The notes beneath the pieces were generated by a model that worked only from the letters and a program-made list of their open reading frames with translations, had not been told where the DNA came from and searched no databases. 21,428 nucleotides of DNA from JBBRMQ01 sp038230775 (GTDB lineage: Bacteria; Acidobacteriota; Thermoanaerobaculia; Gp7-AA8): assembly GCA_038230775.1 (NCBI GenBank), contig JBBRMQ010000049.1, positions 1 through 21,428 on the forward strand. The letters are read 5' to 3'. How positions within the stretch are numbered: the stretch's first letter is position 1; each line of letters opens with the position of its first letter. Of the stretch, positions 7,820 to 15,388 are shown in pieces. Position numbers and translations under genes: made by a program.

Positions 7820-9087
7820 AGATCCTCGCGGACGAGCGGCATGGTCATGCAGCGCGGGCCGCCGCGCGCCCTGGACAGCTCGTGACCCTGAAGTTGGATC
7901 GCGTACTTCTTGTCACTCCACGTCTCGAGCTCGGTCCGGCCTAACAGAAGATCATCTTCGTACACCACTTCGTAGCCGTGCTTCGCGAGCTCTTCCGCGG
8001 TGCGCACGTTGCGCTCGTACAACATGACGATTCCGGGCGCGAGCGTGAAGGCATTCGCGCCGTCGGTCCATTGCTCGCGCTGCTGGTCGATCGCCTTGCG
8101 TCCGCCGCAGTGGATCGGCTCGAGGTCGATACCCTTTCGACGCAGCGCCGCGAGGAGTGATTTCTGCTCGACGAAGCGGATGCCCTTCTGCGTGAGGTCG
8201 ATCGTCGTAACGCGCGCGGCCTGATCGCCGCCCGGCAGAATCACGGGCGGATAAATGAGGCACTCGCCGGCGCTGGTAAAAGTGAACACCGTGTCGAGAT
8301 GCATAAACGACCGCTGGCGCGGCAGCTCGACGACGATCATCGTCTTGACCCCGGCGCCGGCTTCTTTCAGCGATCGAGCGAGCTCGCGCACACCGGCGAG
8401 ATTGGTGCGCTCCGAAAGACCGACCAGGATGAGGTCGCGGCGCGCGACGAGAACGTCGCCGCCTTCCAGCGTCGGAACGTTGCGGGACACCGGACGTTCG
8501 GGCGTATCGCCGGCCATGAAGTCGACGAGGAATGGCATCGGCTCGCCGAAGTTCGGGTGGTGGCGGAAGACGTACTTCGACAGCAGCGACTCTCGCCGGC
8601 GCGCCTGCGTGGCCATGCCGCACAGTACGACGCCGGGACCGAGGACCACCTGCGGGTCGCGCATGAAGAAGAAATTTGGAACCGGGAGCAGATCGAATCG
8701 CGGGAGATCGCCCGAGGTTTCCTTCTCGCTCGGAATCCCGCCGATCAGCACCTCCGCCAGAGCCGCCGGCGTCTGCTCCTGCAGCCACGCGGTGAGCCGG
8801 CGATTGAGCTTGTTGCGTTTCGAGAAATCGCGAACGATCTCGTGCTTCGTCTCCTCTTCCGCGAACGTCTCCTCCAGCAGATCCTGAATGTCGAACACCT
8901 CTGTGGCGACGAAGCGGATGACCTGCTGGAACCGGCGATGCTCCTCGCGGGCAACCTGGCCGTAGAGGATGTCGTCGAAGAGCAGCTGATTCATCATCGG
9001 CGGCACCATGATGTCGATCTCGCGGCCCGGCAGATGCACGAGGACGCTCTTGAGCTTGCCGATCTCACTCGTTACGTTGAGGCGCAT
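7816..9087 (-). CDS. arcA: Arginine deiminase
   Basis: ArcA hydrolyses arginine to citrulline and ammonia. The 423-residue protein begins RLNVTSEIGKLKSVLVHLPG and shows FFMRDPQVVLGPG, LEGGDVLVARRDLI, MHLDTVFTF with the catalytic His at 263, and REQWTDGANAFTLAPG. It ends with GGPRCMTMPLVRED, where C413 is the expected nucleophile. It leads the arcA-arcC pair. Ornithine carbamoyltransferase (arcB) and an arginine/ornithine antiporter (arcD) are absent from the window, so the middle step must be encoded elsewhere. The start lies 46 bases from the divergent DUF2064 gene. Confidence 0.96.
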   Translation of the reverse strand: MRLNVTSEIGKLKSVLVHLPGREIDIMVPPMMNQLLFDDILYGQVAREEHRRFQQVIRFVATEVFDIQDLLEETFAEEETKHEIVRDFSKRNKLNRRLTAWLQEQTPAALAEVLIGGIPSEKETSGDLPRFDLLPVPNFFFMRDPQVVLGPGVVLCGMATQARRRESLLSKYVFRHHPNFGEPMPFLVDFMAGDTPERPVSRNVPTLEGGDVLVARRDLILVGLSERTNLAGVRELARSLKEAGAGVKTMIVVELPRQRSFMHLDTVFTFTSAGECLIYPPVILPGGDQAARVTTIDLTQKGIRFVEQKSLLAALRRKGIDLEPIHCGGRKAIDQQREQWTDGANAFTLAPGIVMLYERNVRTAEELAKHGYEVVYEDDLLLGRTELETWSDKKYAIQLQGHELSRARGGPRCMTMPLVREDL

Positions 9088-9133
9088 GCGCGCGGCATTC
9101 TACCCGTCGTCCACGGTGTAGACTCTGGGATCG

Positions 9134-9820
9134 ATGACCCGGCGCGCCGTCGTTCTCTTCGCGCGAACGCCCGAAGCTGAGGCGCGTGCGAAGGGACTGA
9201 GCGCGCGGGCAGCGACGCTCTTCGAGGCGTTGATCGCTTCGTGGTTGCGCGCCGCGGAAACGGCCGGTGCGGTCCCCGTCATCGCGTGCAAGCCATCGGC
9301 GCGACAACGGCTCTCAACGATCGCCGCGCGCATTCCCCGCCATTACGTTGATCAGACGGGCGTTACGTTCGGCGACCGCCTCGCCCATGCCGCGCTCGCC
9401 GTCAGCGAGTTCTCCTGCGTCCTGATCGCCGGAATCGACGCACCGCCACCCGATCTCGACGAGGCATTCGAAGCGCTCGAATGCGGCGACTTCGACGCGG
9501 TGGTCGCCAGCGCGCGTGACGGTGGTGTGAACGTCATCGGCTTCCGCGAAGCGCCCATCGAGCTTCTGCGCTCATTCGCGATCGATGACCGCTCGATTGC
9601 TGCACGATGTTTCCGTCACTTCGAGCGTGTGGTTCGCCTCGGAACTGCATCCGACATCGACTCGGTCGTGCGCCTCGTGTCCGCGCGCAGCGAATCGATC
9701 TGGCGGCCGTTCCGCAGCCTGCTCTCGGCATTGATCGATGGCGCAGCCGCTTCTCCCGGTTTGGCGACTCTGCACGCCGCGAGTTTCTCGCTCCCTGCGC
9801 GAGCCCCTCCGCTTGCTTGA
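9134..9820 (+). CDS. DUF2064 (TIGR04282-like) nucleotide-sugar transferase-fold protein
   Basis: This 228-residue protein matches the DUF2064 outline, a GT-A-like nucleotidyl/glycosyltransferase fold. The expected blocks are VVLFARTP at the N-terminus, TFGDRLAHAAL, VLIAGIDAPPPD near residues 97-106 (usually G-x-D-x-P), and ARDGGVNVIGF with D129-G130-G131. The usual KTRL part of the first loop is replaced by RAKGL, so nucleotide binding may differ. NCBI family names connect TIGR04282 with arsenosugar biosynthesis, on genome-context grounds. The gene opens the plus-strand cluster and is followed after 49 bases by the CMD-like gene. A TAGACT box lies nine bases before the ATG. Confidence 0.72.
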   Translation: MTRRAVVLFARTPEAEARAKGLSARAATLFEALIASWLRAAETAGAVPVIACKPSARQRLSTIAARIPRHYVDQTGVTFGDRLAHAALAVSEFSCVLIAGIDAPPPDLDEAFEALECGDFDAVVASARDGGVNVIGFREAPIELLRSFAIDDRSIAARCFRHFERVVRLGTASDIDSVVRLVSARSESIWRPFRSLLSALIDGAAASPGLATLHAASFSLPARAPPLA

Positions 9821-9869
9821 GCCACATTCGCCTGGACCGCCATCAGCTCACGACAGGGAGAACCTCGCA

Positions 9870-10199
9870 ATGCCGAGTTACTACATGTCCGAAGACCTCG
9901 CGCGCTTCGGAGAAATCTCGAAGACCAATCCCAAGTTGTTCGACCTCTTCCTCCAGTGGTACTCGACCACGATGGAGAAAGGTGCACTGGACGAAAAGAC
10001 GAAGAAGCTCATCGCCCTCGCGGTGGCGTTCGCGATTCAGGAGCCTTACTGCATCGACTCGTACGCATCCGCCTGCACGGACGGCGGCATCTCGCCTGAG
10101 GAGATGGCCGAGGCGGTGAATGTAGCCGCGGTGATTCGCGGCGGCGGCACGCTCGCGCACTGGGTCCAGGCCTGCAACACCGTCGCGCGGAAGGACTGA
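9870..10199 (+). CDS. AhpD/carboxymuconolactone decarboxylase-like small protein
   Basis: This 109-residue all-helical protein is of the CMD/AhpD superfamily. The core EKTKKLIALAVAFAIQ, then PYCIDSY, then EEMAEAVNVAAVIRGGGTLAH matches it well. Overall it resembles the small peroxidase-like family named for arsenosugar clusters (from memory). In AhpD the redox pair is CxxC; here the first position is E58 (EPYC) and C61 remains. C69 and C102 are other cysteines that could pair with it. AGGGAG lies ten bases upstream of the ATG. The stop overlaps the start of the oxidoreductase gene as ATGA-type TGATG, implying coupled translation. Confidence 0.85.
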   Translation: MPSYYMSEDLARFGEISKTNPKLFDLFLQWYSTTMEKGALDEKTKKLIALAVAFAIQEPYCIDSYASACTDGGISPEEMAEAVNVAAVIRGGGTLAHWVQACNTVARKD

Positions 10200-11287
10200 T
10201 GCGGCGCGTCGTCGTCATCGGCGCGGGGCCGGTGGGCATCGCGGCTGCGCTTGGTGCAATCCGGCGCGGACATGAAACGACTGTCCTCGAAGCAGGGGAA
10301 GTCGGCGCGTCGCTGCGCACCTGGGGTCCGACGCGATTCTTCACGCCGCTGGCGATGAACGTCACTCGCGACATGCGCGATGCCGCCGCCCTGCCACAGG
10401 ATGACGCGCTGCTGACCGGACCCGAGTACGCGGATCGCGTGCTCGTTCCGATCGTGCGGCGCGATCCGCTTCGCAGCCGGCTGCGAACAAACACGCGCGT
10501 GGTGGCCATCAGCCGGCGAGGACTGACCCGCGTCGACTACGCCGGCCATCCGCTCCGCGCGGAAAAGCCGTTCCACATTCTGACCAGCGACGACGACATC
10601 ATCGAGGGCGACGTGATTCTCGATGCGACCGGCAGCTCCGCCATTCCTCTGCCCTACACGGCGCGCGGCGCATCGCACGGTCGGGCAATTCGCACTCTCG
10701 GCGAAGTCGCGACGGGCCACTTCAGCGGCATGCGCGTCCTTCTCGTCGGCCACGGGCATTCGGCCGCCAACGCGCTCGCGATGCTGCGCGAGCGCGGCGC
10801 GGACATCACGTGGGCGGTCCGCACGCCGAAGCAGAAGCCGTGTGAGGAGATTGCAAATGATCCGCTGCCGGAGCGTCAGCGCGTCGTCTCCGTCGCCAAT
10901 GATGCCGCCTCGCAGATCCGCGTCGAGCGTCGCGCGATGATCGAGCGTGTGGTGCGCAGCAATGGGCATGTCGACATCACGTTGAGCGGCGGCCGCACGG
11001 TTCAAGCCGATGCGATCGTCGCGCTCACCGGCTACCGACCTTCATCGGACTTCACGAGCGAGCTTGCGCTGGAGATCTCGCCGGTCAACGAGGGCGGCGC
11101 ACGGTTGTATCGTGCGATCTCGAACATCACCGATTGCCTCACCACTCCCCGCGTGTCTGCCGACGACCTTGCCTCAGGAGAGCCGAATTACTTCTTCGTC
11201 GGTGCCCGGGCCTACGGCCGCAGCCGCACGTTCCTGCTGCAGACGGGCTTTCAACAACTCGACACGATCCTGGACTCGATCTCATGA
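10199..11287 (+). CDS. FAD/NAD(P)-dependent oxidoreductase
   Basis: This 362-residue flavoprotein has two dinucleotide-binding sites. The first, GAGPVGIAAA at residues 8-17, begins the Rossmann fold for FAD. The second, VGHGHSAANA with G184-x-G186-x-S188, is typical of the NAD(P)-binding insert of thioredoxin reductase-like and flavin monooxygenase-like enzymes. ALTGYRPSSDF near residue 275 is the usual late FAD motif. No CxxC redox pair is evident, so it is not thioredoxin reductase itself. Its substrate is unknown. It is linked by overlapping codons to the CMD-like gene before it and, by ATGA, to the radical SAM gene after it. Confidence 0.85.
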   Translation: MRRVVVIGAGPVGIAAALGAIRRGHETTVLEAGEVGASLRTWGPTRFFTPLAMNVTRDMRDAAALPQDDALLTGPEYADRVLVPIVRRDPLRSRLRTNTRVVAISRRGLTRVDYAGHPLRAEKPFHILTSDDDIIEGDVILDATGSSAIPLPYTARGASHGRAIRTLGEVATGHFSGMRVLLVGHGHSAANALAMLRERGADITWAVRTPKQKPCEEIANDPLPERQRVVSVANDAASQIRVERRAMIERVVRSNGHVDITLSGGRTVQADAIVALTGYRPSSDFTSELALEISPVNEGGARLYRAISNITDCLTTPRVSADDLASGEPNYFFVGARAYGRSRTFLLQTGFQQLDTILDSIS

Positions 11288-12135
11288 CGCCATTCGTTCC
11301 CATGCGAGCGCTGGACACGCTCTGGTTCCAGGTCGCCGGAACCGTCTGCAACATCGAGTGTACGCACTGCTTCATCTCGTGCTCGCCGAAGAATCACTCG
11401 CACGAGATGCTGTCCCTCGACGAAGTGCGGCAACGCCTGACGGAGGCGAGCGCGTTAGGCGTCCGCGAGTACTACTTCACCGGCGGCGAGCCCTTCATGA
11501 ACCGCGACATGCTCCCCATCCTCGAGGCCACGTTGAAGCAGGGTCCGGCCACTGTGCTCACCAACGGGATGCTGCTCCGCCGTGAAGTGTGCGCACGGCT
11601 GCGAGAGCTCGCGGACTCCAGTGAGTACTCGCTCGACATCCGCGTCAGCCTCGACGGCTTCGATCGCGAATCGCATGACGCGATCCGCGGGGCCGGCGTG
11701 TGGGATCGAGTGATGATCGGTCTCCGCAATCTCGCAGACACCGGCATCAACCCGGTTCTAACGGTGACGGAAGCGGCAGAAGGCGTTGGAACGAATGAGG
11801 GAAGGGCGCGTTTTCTCGATCTCATTCGCTCGTTCGGTTTTACGAAACCACGGCTGAAGGTCCTGGCGCTCTTTCACATCGGCGCCGAAGAAAGCCGGTC
11901 TCGCGCGTACGAATCGTGGGAACGCCTGGCCGAGCTCCCGGAGAGCGATGCCGAGGTGTTGCAGTGTTCCTCGTGTCGGATGGTGACGAGCAAAGGCGTG
12001 TACGTCTGCCCGATTCTGATCGAACAGCCCGAAGCGCGTATGGGGGACTCGATCGCTGAGACGTTGCGCCCGTTTCCGCTGAAGTACGGCGCGTGTCACA
12101 CGTGCTGGGTGGACGGAGTCTCATGCCGGACGTGA
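11284..12135 (+). CDS. Radical SAM protein with Cys-rich (SPASM/twitch-like) C-terminus
   Basis: This 283-residue enzyme has the radical SAM CxxxCxxC motif as C22, C26 and C29 in CNIECTHC, and the SAM-binding FTGGEPF at 65-71. Six further cysteines in the tail (C228, C231, C242, C271, C274, C281) suggest an auxiliary Fe-S cluster, as in SPASM or twitch domains. The extra C33 in CFISCSP is unusual. An in-frame extension reaches 11134, but ATG 11284 is chosen: it overlaps the previous stop as ATGA and gives the normal short lead-in to the cluster motif. It does not look like ArsS, NirJ or AhbC to me. Substrate unknown; no precursor-peptide gene is adjacent. Confidence 0.87.
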   Translation: MTPFVPMRALDTLWFQVAGTVCNIECTHCFISCSPKNHSHEMLSLDEVRQRLTEASALGVREYYFTGGEPFMNRDMLPILEATLKQGPATVLTNGMLLRREVCARLRELADSSEYSLDIRVSLDGFDRESHDAIRGAGVWDRVMIGLRNLADTGINPVLTVTEAAEGVGTNEGRARFLDLIRSFGFTKPRLKVLALFHIGAEESRSRAYESWERLAELPESDAEVLQCSSCRMVTSKGVYVCPILIEQPEARMGDSIAETLRPFPLKYGACHTCWVDGVSCRT

Positions 12136-12911
12136 CACGCATCGCGCTCATCGGGGGCATCTACTCGAACTATCACGCGCTGGTCGCGACGCTGGACGAC
12201 ATCGGCCGCCGCTCCCCCGACGCCACCTGGTTCCTCGGCGACCTCGGCGCCTTCGGTCCGCATCCCGATCGCGTTCCCGAGCTGCTGATCGAGCGCGGCA
12301 TCCCGGGCATCCAGGGCAACTACGAGGAATCGCTGTCGAGCGGCGCCACGGACTGCAACTGCGGCTACACCGATCCGCGCGACAACGAGTACGCGCAGCT
12401 CTCCTACGACTACACGGCGGCGAACACCTCCGACGATTTGAAGCGATGGATGGGCACGTTGCCGAAGAACATCCGGTTCGATGCCGGCGGACTTCGAGTG
12501 CTGCTGTCTCATGGCTCGCCGCGCAAGATCAACGAATTCCTGTGGCGGTCAACGTCGCCCGACGCATTTCTGCATCGGCTCTGCGACGAGCATCAGGCCG
12601 ACGTGATCGTCTGCACGCACAGCGGACTGCACTGGCACAAGGAGCTCACGCCGCGGCGACACGTGATCAACGCCGGCGTCATCGGACGGCCTGCCAACGA
12701 CGGTCGTACGAACGTCTGGTACACGATGCTGACGATCGGCAGCATCGTTTCCGTCGAATTCGTTCCGATCGAATACGACCACGCGGCGCTCGCAAGGGAG
12801 ATGCGCTCCGAGCATCTGCCGGATGAGTTCATCGAGACGATCGAGACCGGCTGGTGGACGACGTGTCTCGAGGTCCTGCCGCCGAAGGAGCGGGCCGCAG
12901 GCCGCTTTTAG
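12123..12911 (+). CDS. Metallophosphoesterase-fold protein with degenerate metal site
   Basis: This 262-residue protein follows the calcineurin-like phosphoesterase layout, but several ligands are changed. Motif I, normally D-x-H, reads GGIYSN (G12, Y14). GDLG keeps D40. The GNH[D/E] block reads GNYE (N66, Y67). SHGSP keeps H130. The final GHxH block reads CTHSG, with H166 kept and the second His replaced by G168. A CNCGYTDPRDN insert at 78-88 adds two cysteines. It may be a non-catalytic or mononuclear variant. ATG 12123 has GGAG upstream; GTG 12132, overlapping the previous stop as GTGA, is an alternative. Coupled to the radical SAM gene. Confidence 0.8.
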   Translation: MPDVTRIALIGGIYSNYHALVATLDDIGRRSPDATWFLGDLGAFGPHPDRVPELLIERGIPGIQGNYEESLSSGATDCNCGYTDPRDNEYAQLSYDYTAANTSDDLKRWMGTLPKNIRFDAGGLRVLLSHGSPRKINEFLWRSTSPDAFLHRLCDEHQADVIVCTHSGLHWHKELTPRRHVINAGVIGRPANDGRTNVWYTMLTIGSIVSVEFVPIEYDHAALAREMRSEHLPDEFIETIETGWWTTCLEVLPPKERAAGRF

Positions 12912-12928
12912 TAGAATCGCCGTTCCGC

Positions 12929-13819
12929 ATGTCCCGCACCCGAATCTTCGCCGTGATGTTCGCGGCAGCGTTGGCGCCAGCGCTGTCCGCGGCGCCCGCA
13001 CGTGTGACGTTCGTGCGGACGATCCGGCCGGCGCACGACCTCAACGCCGAGAAGGTCACCGTCGTCTACGCGATCGGCGACAACCAGAACGTGACGCTGT
13101 TCGTCGACGACTTCGTGGAGTTCGCCAGCCGGGGGGGAACGCTGCGGGTGGAGAACGCGGTGGATAACAACCAGCACCTTCGCGGCTTCAGCGAGGCTTC
13201 ACTCCGCGCTCTGCGGCGCGAGCATCCAGCGGACGTGTACGTCGGCGTCAGCCTCTTCTCGTGTGCCGGGGCGGAACGCAATGGTGAAGTCGGCGACACG
13301 GCGCCGAACGGCGAGCGGGTGCGCACGAAAGTGCAATGGCTCGATGCGGTCTGCAGCGCAAAGATCGACGTGAGAAAACCGGACGGCAAACAGCTCGTGA
13401 CGTTCATGACGCACGGCGATGGGACCTCACCGCGCGCCGCGGCTCTGACTTCGGATGAACGCGAGATTGCCTATGAGCAGGCCGCGCACTTCGCGGCGAT
13501 CGCGGCGGCCGAGTCGATCGCGCCGCGCGTACAGCGCGAGGCGATCGAGCTGGACGAGCGCGCGCCGGAATTCGATAACGCGATGGCGATGATCAACTCG
13601 GAGCGCCTGACCGACGCGCGCGCGATCTGGGAAGTCGCGCTCGCACGCCACCACAATTCGGCGCCATTGCACTACGACCTCGGCGCGTTGAGTGAGGCGC
13701 TCGGCGACCTGCACGCGGCGGACGAGTACTACCGGACCGCGGTGCGGCTGGCGCCAACTGAGACGCGCTATCGAACCGAGCTCCGGCTCCTGCACAAGAG
13801 AAACGCGCAGCTGAAGTAA
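12929..13819 (+). CDS. Secreted TPR-containing protein of unknown function
   Basis: This 296-residue protein begins with a signal peptide: basic MSRTR, a hydrophobic core FAVMFAAALAPAL and an Ala-x-Ala-like cleavage site around residues 21-24. The middle (about 25-200) is a mixed domain I do not recognise, with three cysteines, two of which could form a disulfide in the envelope. Residues about 215-285 form two TPR units (DARAIWEVALARHHNSAP and the GDLHAADEYYRTAVRLAP region). It starts 17 bases after the phosphoesterase-like gene on the same strand. A TAGAAT box at 12912-12917 could be its own -10 element, so operon membership is uncertain. It ends three bases from the convergent membrane gene. 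Confidence 0.8.
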   Translation: MSRTRIFAVMFAAALAPALSAAPARVTFVRTIRPAHDLNAEKVTVVYAIGDNQNVTLFVDDFVEFASRGGTLRVENAVDNNQHLRGFSEASLRALRREHPADVYVGVSLFSCAGAERNGEVGDTAPNGERVRTKVQWLDAVCSAKIDVRKPDGKQLVTFMTHGDGTSPRAAALTSDEREIAYEQAAHFAAIAAAESIAPRVQREAIELDERAPEFDNAMAMINSERLTDARAIWEVALARHHNSAPLHYDLGALSEALGDLHAADEYYRTAVRLAPTETRYRTELRLLHKRNAQLK

Positions 13820-13822
13820 GCC

Positions 13823-15388
13823 TTACCTCCCACGCAGAAGAACGGCGTGAAAGCGGGGCAACGCCCACGAGCGTTCCACGCGATAGTTCTGGAGGGCATA
13901 GGCGAAGATCTCGCGATCGTAATCGACTCCGAAACCGCGGAAGCCGTACTCGGAGACATCGCGGCTGACGACGACGATTTCCACCGGACGGCGTGACTTC
14001 AGCTCCATCAGTACCGCGCGCTCGACGGACGGATCCGCCGTCTCCGGCGGCGTGAACATGTGAAACGTCAGCGGCGTCGGCAAGCGTGTGAAGTAGTTGA
14101 TCGTGGTGCCTTCCGGCATCACGCTGAGCGTCGGACCATGCACCGACCGCATCAGCTCATTGAGGATCTGCGCGCGATCGGCATTCGCGTCATAGAACGT
14201 TCCCCGTGAGGAAACGATCGGGTACTGCTTGAGCGCCCAGCGCTGATGCTGCTCGAAGAGATCGCGCCCGCAGATCGCGACGATGATCGCCAGCCACCAC
14301 ATCGAGCGGAAGCGGCTGACGAAGAAGACATACGCAGTCAACGCGAAGGTCGGCACCACCAGGGCAAAGCCGTACCACTGCGGCGACACGCTGAGCGCCA
14401 CACGCGTCGTCGACGCAATGGAGAAGATCGCGAAGTAGATCATCGGCGTATCACGCTCGCGCAGCGCGAAGAGGAGTGCGACGAACTGCAGAATGGCCCA
14501 GCCGCGGAAGAACGCGTCGCTGTTGAAGAGAATGGCCGCAAGAATCATGGCGGGCACGGCAAGCTTGGATTCGATTCTCAGCAGCCACGCGATGAGCGCG
14601 ACCGCTGCCGCGGATGCCAGCGCGAAGGACAGCGTGTGCGGCCAGTCGGCAAAGCCCGAGACATTGCGGAAGAAGTGCTGGGCGATCGCGCCCTTCGTCA
14701 GCGAGGGGGCAAAGACGTTCGCACGCAGCGCAGGGCCGAAATACGCGACCGCGATGGCCGCTGAGGTCACCATGGCAAGCACGTAACCAATCGCCATCGG
14801 GATTCGGAGCCGGCGCGCGATCGTGAGCACGGCGACGACGAGCGCCGCGCCGAACGCGTACTCGATCTTGCACCACGAGGCCGCCACGAGCAGCGCGATC
14901 GCCACGCCGTGTCGCTCCTTCACAAAGCCGGCGAGCGCACCGACGAAGAAGAGCATGCCGATCGTCGCGGCGTACGCGTAAGGGAAAACAAAGTTCGCGC
15001 CCCAGGTCGACGCACCCGCGAGACTGAGTGTCACGAAGAGCGCCGCCGCCGCAAACCCGGCGATTCTCTGCAGCGCCACCCAGAGCAGAAGGGCGATGGC
15101 CATGGACTGTGCGATCCCGATCGCGGTGAACGCGGCGAGCGACGTGCCGATCAGCGCCGTCATTCCCGCCATCGCGTAAGGCACCAGCGGAGGATATTGA
15201 TAACGGATGTCGCGATAGAGCTTCGTTCCGTGTGTCAGTTGATCCGTGACGTAGAGATCGCGCCCGGTATCGATGATCGGGTCAAGCCAGCGATTCCACG
15301 ATTGCGCAAGCGCGATCACGGCGAGAAGAGCGAGGATGGCGGCGAGAACTGCGGGGTGTGAGAAACGGGAGTGCGCGCCGGACGTCAC
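13823..15388 (-). CDS. Multi-pass membrane protein, GT-C glycosyltransferase-like
   Basis: This 521-residue protein has about ten membrane helices followed by a soluble C-terminal region from about residue 390. The first periplasmic loop has the acidic motif DTGRDLYV (D40, D44), then YRDIRYQYPPLVPY. This resembles the GT-C lipid-linked sugar transferases (ArnT/PMT-like), where early loop acidic residues are catalytic. Sugar donor and acceptor cannot be told. An ATG further upstream gives a longer frame inside the neighbouring gene, but that part is arginine-rich and out of family. GTG 15388 overlaps the upstream stop as GTGA and places the first helix near the N-terminus. Confidence 0.75.
   Translation of the reverse strand: MTSGAHSRFSHPAVLAAILALLAVIALAQSWNRWLDPIIDTGRDLYVTDQLTHGTKLYRDIRYQYPPLVPYAMAGMTALIGTSLAAFTAIGIAQSMAIALLLWVALQRIAGFAAAALFVTLSLAGASTWGANFVFPYAYAATIGMLFFVGALAGFVKERHGVAIALLVAASWCKIEYAFGAALVVAVLTIARRLRIPMAIGYVLAMVTSAAIAVAYFGPALRANVFAPSLTKGAIAQHFFRNVSGFADWPHTLSFALASAAAVALIAWLLRIESKLAVPAMILAAILFNSDAFFRGWAILQFVALLFALRERDTPMIYFAIFSIASTTRVALSVSPQWYGFALVVPTFALTAYVFFVSRFRSMWWLAIIVAICGRDLFEQHQRWALKQYPIVSSRGTFYDANADRAQILNELMRSVHGPTLSVMPEGTTINYFTRLPTPLTFHMFTPPETADPSVERAVLMELKSRRPVEIVVVSRDVSEYGFRGFGVDYDREIFAYALQNYRVERSWALPRFHAVLLRGR

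Noticed and set aside
6920..7885. 321-residue plus-strand frame opposite arcC
   Set aside because: It has His/Arg-rich antisense composition; arcC on the minus strand has all the family motifs.
9134..10199. Firm assignment to arsenosugar biosynthesis
   Set aside because: Two members resemble families named for that pathway, but the defining ArsM and ArsS genes are not in the window, and family names rest on genomic context.
11284..12911. RiPP biosynthetic locus
   Set aside because: The radical SAM enzyme is present, but there is no precursor peptide, RRE domain, protease or exporter; gene overlaps leave no space for a short precursor gene.
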